Below are positions 6,410 through 7,778 of a stretch of DNA of 7,778 bases, piece by piece (the first letter of the stretch is position 1; each line of letters opens with the position of its first letter). A program made the translations under genes and the position numbers. Below the pieces are notes generated by a model. The model was not told where the DNA came from. It did no database searches and saw nothing but the letters and a program-made list of their open reading frames with translations. The DNA is from RGIG8775 sp045128735 (lineage in GTDB: Bacteria; Bacillota; Clostridia; Oscillospirales; CAG-272): NCBI GenBank assembly GCA_045128735.1, contig JBGVRT010000079.1:1-7778 (forward strand), given 5' to 3'.

Positions 6410-7134
6410 TCCCACGTCTCCCCCTTTTCAAATGCCTCGCAGATATCGCCAAAGGCTCTTTCGTCTACGCGCAAAATTCGTCCGCCGTCCGCATATCCGT
6501 CAAGCCGCGGTGCGCCGAACATTCGGTACGACGTGCATATTATCCTCGCGCCCGCCTCGCGGAGACTCTCGCTGTAAAGCTCGAGCACTCGGCTTTTGGC
6601 ACTGTTAATATCGTACCCCTCAAGCTTAAGCTCCACAATGCGCTGGTCGTCGTAAAAGGCGGGCTTTACGCCATCAATTTTCGGTTCCTTGCCGTCTTTT
6701 ACCGCAATAAGCAGATTGAATCTGTCTCCGTATGGGATTCGCGTGTCTATAAGCTTTTCACAAAAGACACTTACAAGCCCCTCGTTGTTGCAAACGGTCA
6801 GCTCAAATCCGCCGTCAAGCTCTTTTATTTCGGTGCAAAAGCTTCCGAAAAGAATATTCGGCTTTTTGCCGCCGATAAAACGGCAAAGCGCAGGCTCAAG
6901 CTCGTTTACCGCAAGTCTGCCCTCTTTTGCCGAGCCCTCTGCAAAAAGCAGGTCGTACAAGCCCCTTGCACCCTTTGAGGACGGCATTTTTATATTCATA
7001 TCAAATCCGTCAAGCGTGCCGAAAAAATGAGGGTCTGCAAGCTGTGTGTCCTCTATTATCAGCGTATCTTCGTGGGTAGAGGCATAACCCAAAGAAAAAT
7101 ATCCGCTTCCGAGTATGACTGTCTTGTATCTCAT
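6406..7134 (-). CDS. Reduced flavoprotein-like protein, partner of the adjacent oxidoreductase
   Basis: I do not recognise a named family for this 242-residue protein. The N-terminus KTVILGSGYFSLGYA (4-18) resembles a flavoprotein Rossmann strand-loop-helix, but GSGYFS lacks the third Gly of GxGxxG. LIIEDTQL (25-32) fits strand 2 with its acidic end residue. A mid-region, FCTEIKELDGGFELTVCNNEG followed by VFCEKLIDT, parallels the strand run of FAD_oxidored proteins that ends in 'VID-T'. The C-terminal FAD block is missing, so the chain is about 40 percent of the size of its neighbour. It starts at an ATG with GGGAG 7 bases upstream and overlaps the genes on both sides by 4 bases. It may be an accessory subunit, a structural partner, or an enzyme completed by the adjacent protein. 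Whether it binds FAD is undecided. Confidence 0.65.
   Translation of the reverse strand: MRYKTVILGSGYFSLGYASTHEDTLIIEDTQLADPHFFGTLDGFDMNIKMPSSKGARGLYDLLFAEGSAKEGRLAVNELEPALCRFIGGKKPNILFGSFCTEIKELDGGFELTVCNNEGLVSVFCEKLIDTRIPYGDRFNLLIAVKDGKEPKIDGVKPAFYDDQRIVELKLEGYDINSAKSRVLELYSESLREAGARIICTSYRMFGAPRLDGYADGGRILRVDERAFGDICEAFEKGETWE
6418..6424 (-). promoter_or_regulatory. Ribosome site fixing the oxidoreductase start
   Basis: GGGGGAG on the minus strand lies inside the last codons of the upstream gene, 8 bases before the ATG at 6409 but only 2 bases before the alternative GTG at 6415. This spacing and the ATGA overlap decide for the ATG. Confidence 0.7.
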
Positions 7135-7499
7135 TTTTCTTCTCCCTTGTTTTTTCGCTTGCGCTGTTTTTCGAATTTTTCCACGGTTTTTCTGTAAAGC
7201 TCCGTAAGAACGCCAAGAGTTTTGGTGTCGTTTGGGAAAAGCTTTTTAAGCAGAAATACAGCTATTGCGGTGGTGGCGATCTTTTCGGGCGTAGCGGGAA
7301 ACCACAAAAGCGTAAGATATCCGCTGGCTATTGCCGATAACCATTCAAGCTCGTAATAAATAGCTATTCCAAGCGCTATGTAAGCCCAGCCGTTGGTTAT
7401 TATCCAACCGATACCAAAGCATATAAGAAATCTCGGATTAAATATCATCCAAAGAATTATTTTTATTACTTCCCAAATTTTTCTGAAAATTATTTTCAC
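7131..7499 (-). CDS. Small membrane protein of unknown function
   Basis: This 122-residue protein leads the three-gene operon. A basic amphipathic N-terminus (KIIFRKIWEVIKIILWMIFNP) is followed by about three membrane segments, roughly residues 24-47, 51-67 and 72-89, and then a strongly charged cytoplasmic tail (LYRKTVEKFEKQRKRKNKGEEK). Notable features are aromatic residues at the segment ends (GWIITNGWAY, LEWLSA) and a WFPATPEK turn between the second and third segments. The family looks like conserved uncharacterised Firmicute membrane proteins, but I cannot name it. The start is a GTG, because the frame has a stop (TGA) three codons upstream and no ATG nearby. AAAGGA lies 11 bases before it, which is long, so expression may be moderate. 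Its stop overlaps the next start as ATGA. It could anchor the flavoproteins at the membrane, though this rests on position only. Confidence 0.75.
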   Translation of the reverse strand: MKIIFRKIWEVIKIILWMIFNPRFLICFGIGWIITNGWAYIALGIAIYYELEWLSAIASGYLTLLWFPATPEKIATTAIAVFLLKKLFPNDTKTLGVLTELYRKTVEKFEKQRKRKNKGEEK

Positions 7500-7510
7500 C
7501 GTCGCTCACA

Positions 7511-7516
7511 TCCTTT
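7511..7516 (-). promoter_or_regulatory. Ribosome site for the GTG-started membrane protein gene
   Basis: AAAGGA on the minus strand is the only Shine-Dalgarno-like sequence near this start, 11 bases before the GTG at 7499. The long spacing together with a GTG codon predicts weaker initiation than at the other genes here. Confidence 0.5.
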
Positions 7517-7526
7517 ACACGACTAA

Positions 7527-7555
7527 ATTTTACCATAAACATCAAGACATTTCAA
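7527..7555 (-). promoter_or_regulatory. Sigma-A promoter of the three-gene flavoprotein operon
   Basis: On the minus strand, TTGAAA (7550-7555) and TAAAAT (7527-7532) are 17 bases apart, with TATGG before the -10 box as an extended -10. The start near 7520 leaves a leader of only about 20 bases. The block GATGTTTATGGTAAAAT is nearly the same as in the trkA promoter. Confidence 0.75.
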
Positions 7556-7601
7556 GTGTATTTTGTGAATTTGTATCGGGTGAAGCATTGACAAATAAGC
7601 G

Positions 7602-7636
7602 GATAAATTATTGTTTGGCGGTGTGTTCGCACCGCA
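7602..7636 (+). repeat. 35-base module, right inverted copy
   Basis: Plus-strand copy of the module at 143-177, differing at two positions (G for A in both). Here GCGGTGT (7618-7624) can pair with GCACCGC (7629-7635) around GTTC, a better hairpin than in the left copy. It lies upstream of the flavoprotein operon promoter in otherwise non-coding DNA. Confidence 0.75.
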
Positions 7637-7778
7637 CCCCGAGCCAAAAGTTTTTGCGGAGCTTTTTTCAAAAAGCGACAATCTCGCGCCCGCAGGCGCA
7701 TCGGCGTTTTCTTTGTGAGCTTTCTTTTGCGCCTTTTGGTTCAAAAGAAAGCGGAGTTACGGTTTACGCCTTATAAAA
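7637..7778. repeat. Hairpin-rich non-coding repeat at the right edge
   Basis: No gene is supported here. Several hairpins stand in a row: GCTTTT (7661-7666) with AAAAGC (7671-7676); GCGCC (7686-7690) with GGCGC (7695-7699) around CGCA; and an 11-base perfect inverted repeat, GCTTTCTTTTG (7719-7729) with CAAAAGAAAGC (7742-7752). The last one competes with a nested hairpin, CTTTTG (7733-7738) with CAAAAG (7742-7747). It looks like the start of a dispersed intergenic repeat continuing past the window. A terminator or structured RNA of a neighbouring gene is the alternative. Confidence 0.5.

Noticed and set aside
6410..6415. GTG start giving a two-residue longer oxidoreductase
   Set aside because: The ribosome site would be only 2 bases away. 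The ATG at 6409 has 8-base spacing and the ATGA overlap seen at the other junctions.
7589..7617. Plus-strand promoter starting with TTGACA at 7589-7594
   Set aside because: The -35 box is perfect, but the expected -10 position reads TTGTTT, there is no gene downstream in the window, and it overlaps the repeat module.
7393..7776. Plus-strand open frame across the right edge
   Set aside because: It overlaps the membrane protein gene, its promoter and the repeats, and its translation looks like repeat DNA without a domain.

Overview
The window looks like chromosome from an anaerobic Firmicute of the class Clostridia, possibly an uncultured gut or rumen lineage. The evidence is strong AGGAG-type ribosome sites, sigma-A promoters with 17-base spacers and extended -10 elements, a Na+-pump decarboxylase beta subunit, and a style of GC-hairpin intergenic repeat seen in that group. 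The organism call is inference, since no rRNA or phylogenetic marker is present. All seven genes lie on the minus strand, so transcription runs from high to low coordinates.

Transcription unit 1 (about 7555 down to 4538) has its own promoter and three genes joined by 4-base ATGA overlaps. They encode a 122-residue membrane protein with a GTG start, a 242-residue protein that looks like a reduced, degenerate flavoprotein, and a 623-residue FAD-dependent oxidoreductase with a HEAT-like C-terminal region. Their coupling suggests one functional unit of unknown substrate. This is the least explained part of the window.

Transcription unit 2 (about 4512 down to 3117) has a strong promoter, then an OadB-type Na+-pump beta subunit, then a very short 50-residue OadG-like subunit, and a hairpin terminator. 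No carboxyltransferase alpha subunit or biotin carrier is present, so the pump would need partners encoded elsewhere.

Transcription unit 3 (about 3054 down to 197) has a promoter preceded by short tandem repeats, then trkA and trkH overlapping by 4 bases. Together they make a Trk-type K+ uptake system: TrkA is the cytoplasmic nucleotide-binding gating ring and TrkH the membrane channel.

The two edges (1-196 and 7556-7778) carry no gene that I can support. Both hold interspersed-repeat material rich in hairpins. A 35-base module occurs at both edges in opposite orientation (33 of 35 identical), so it brackets the whole gene block. At each edge the module is followed, going outward, by a different hairpin-rich sequence.
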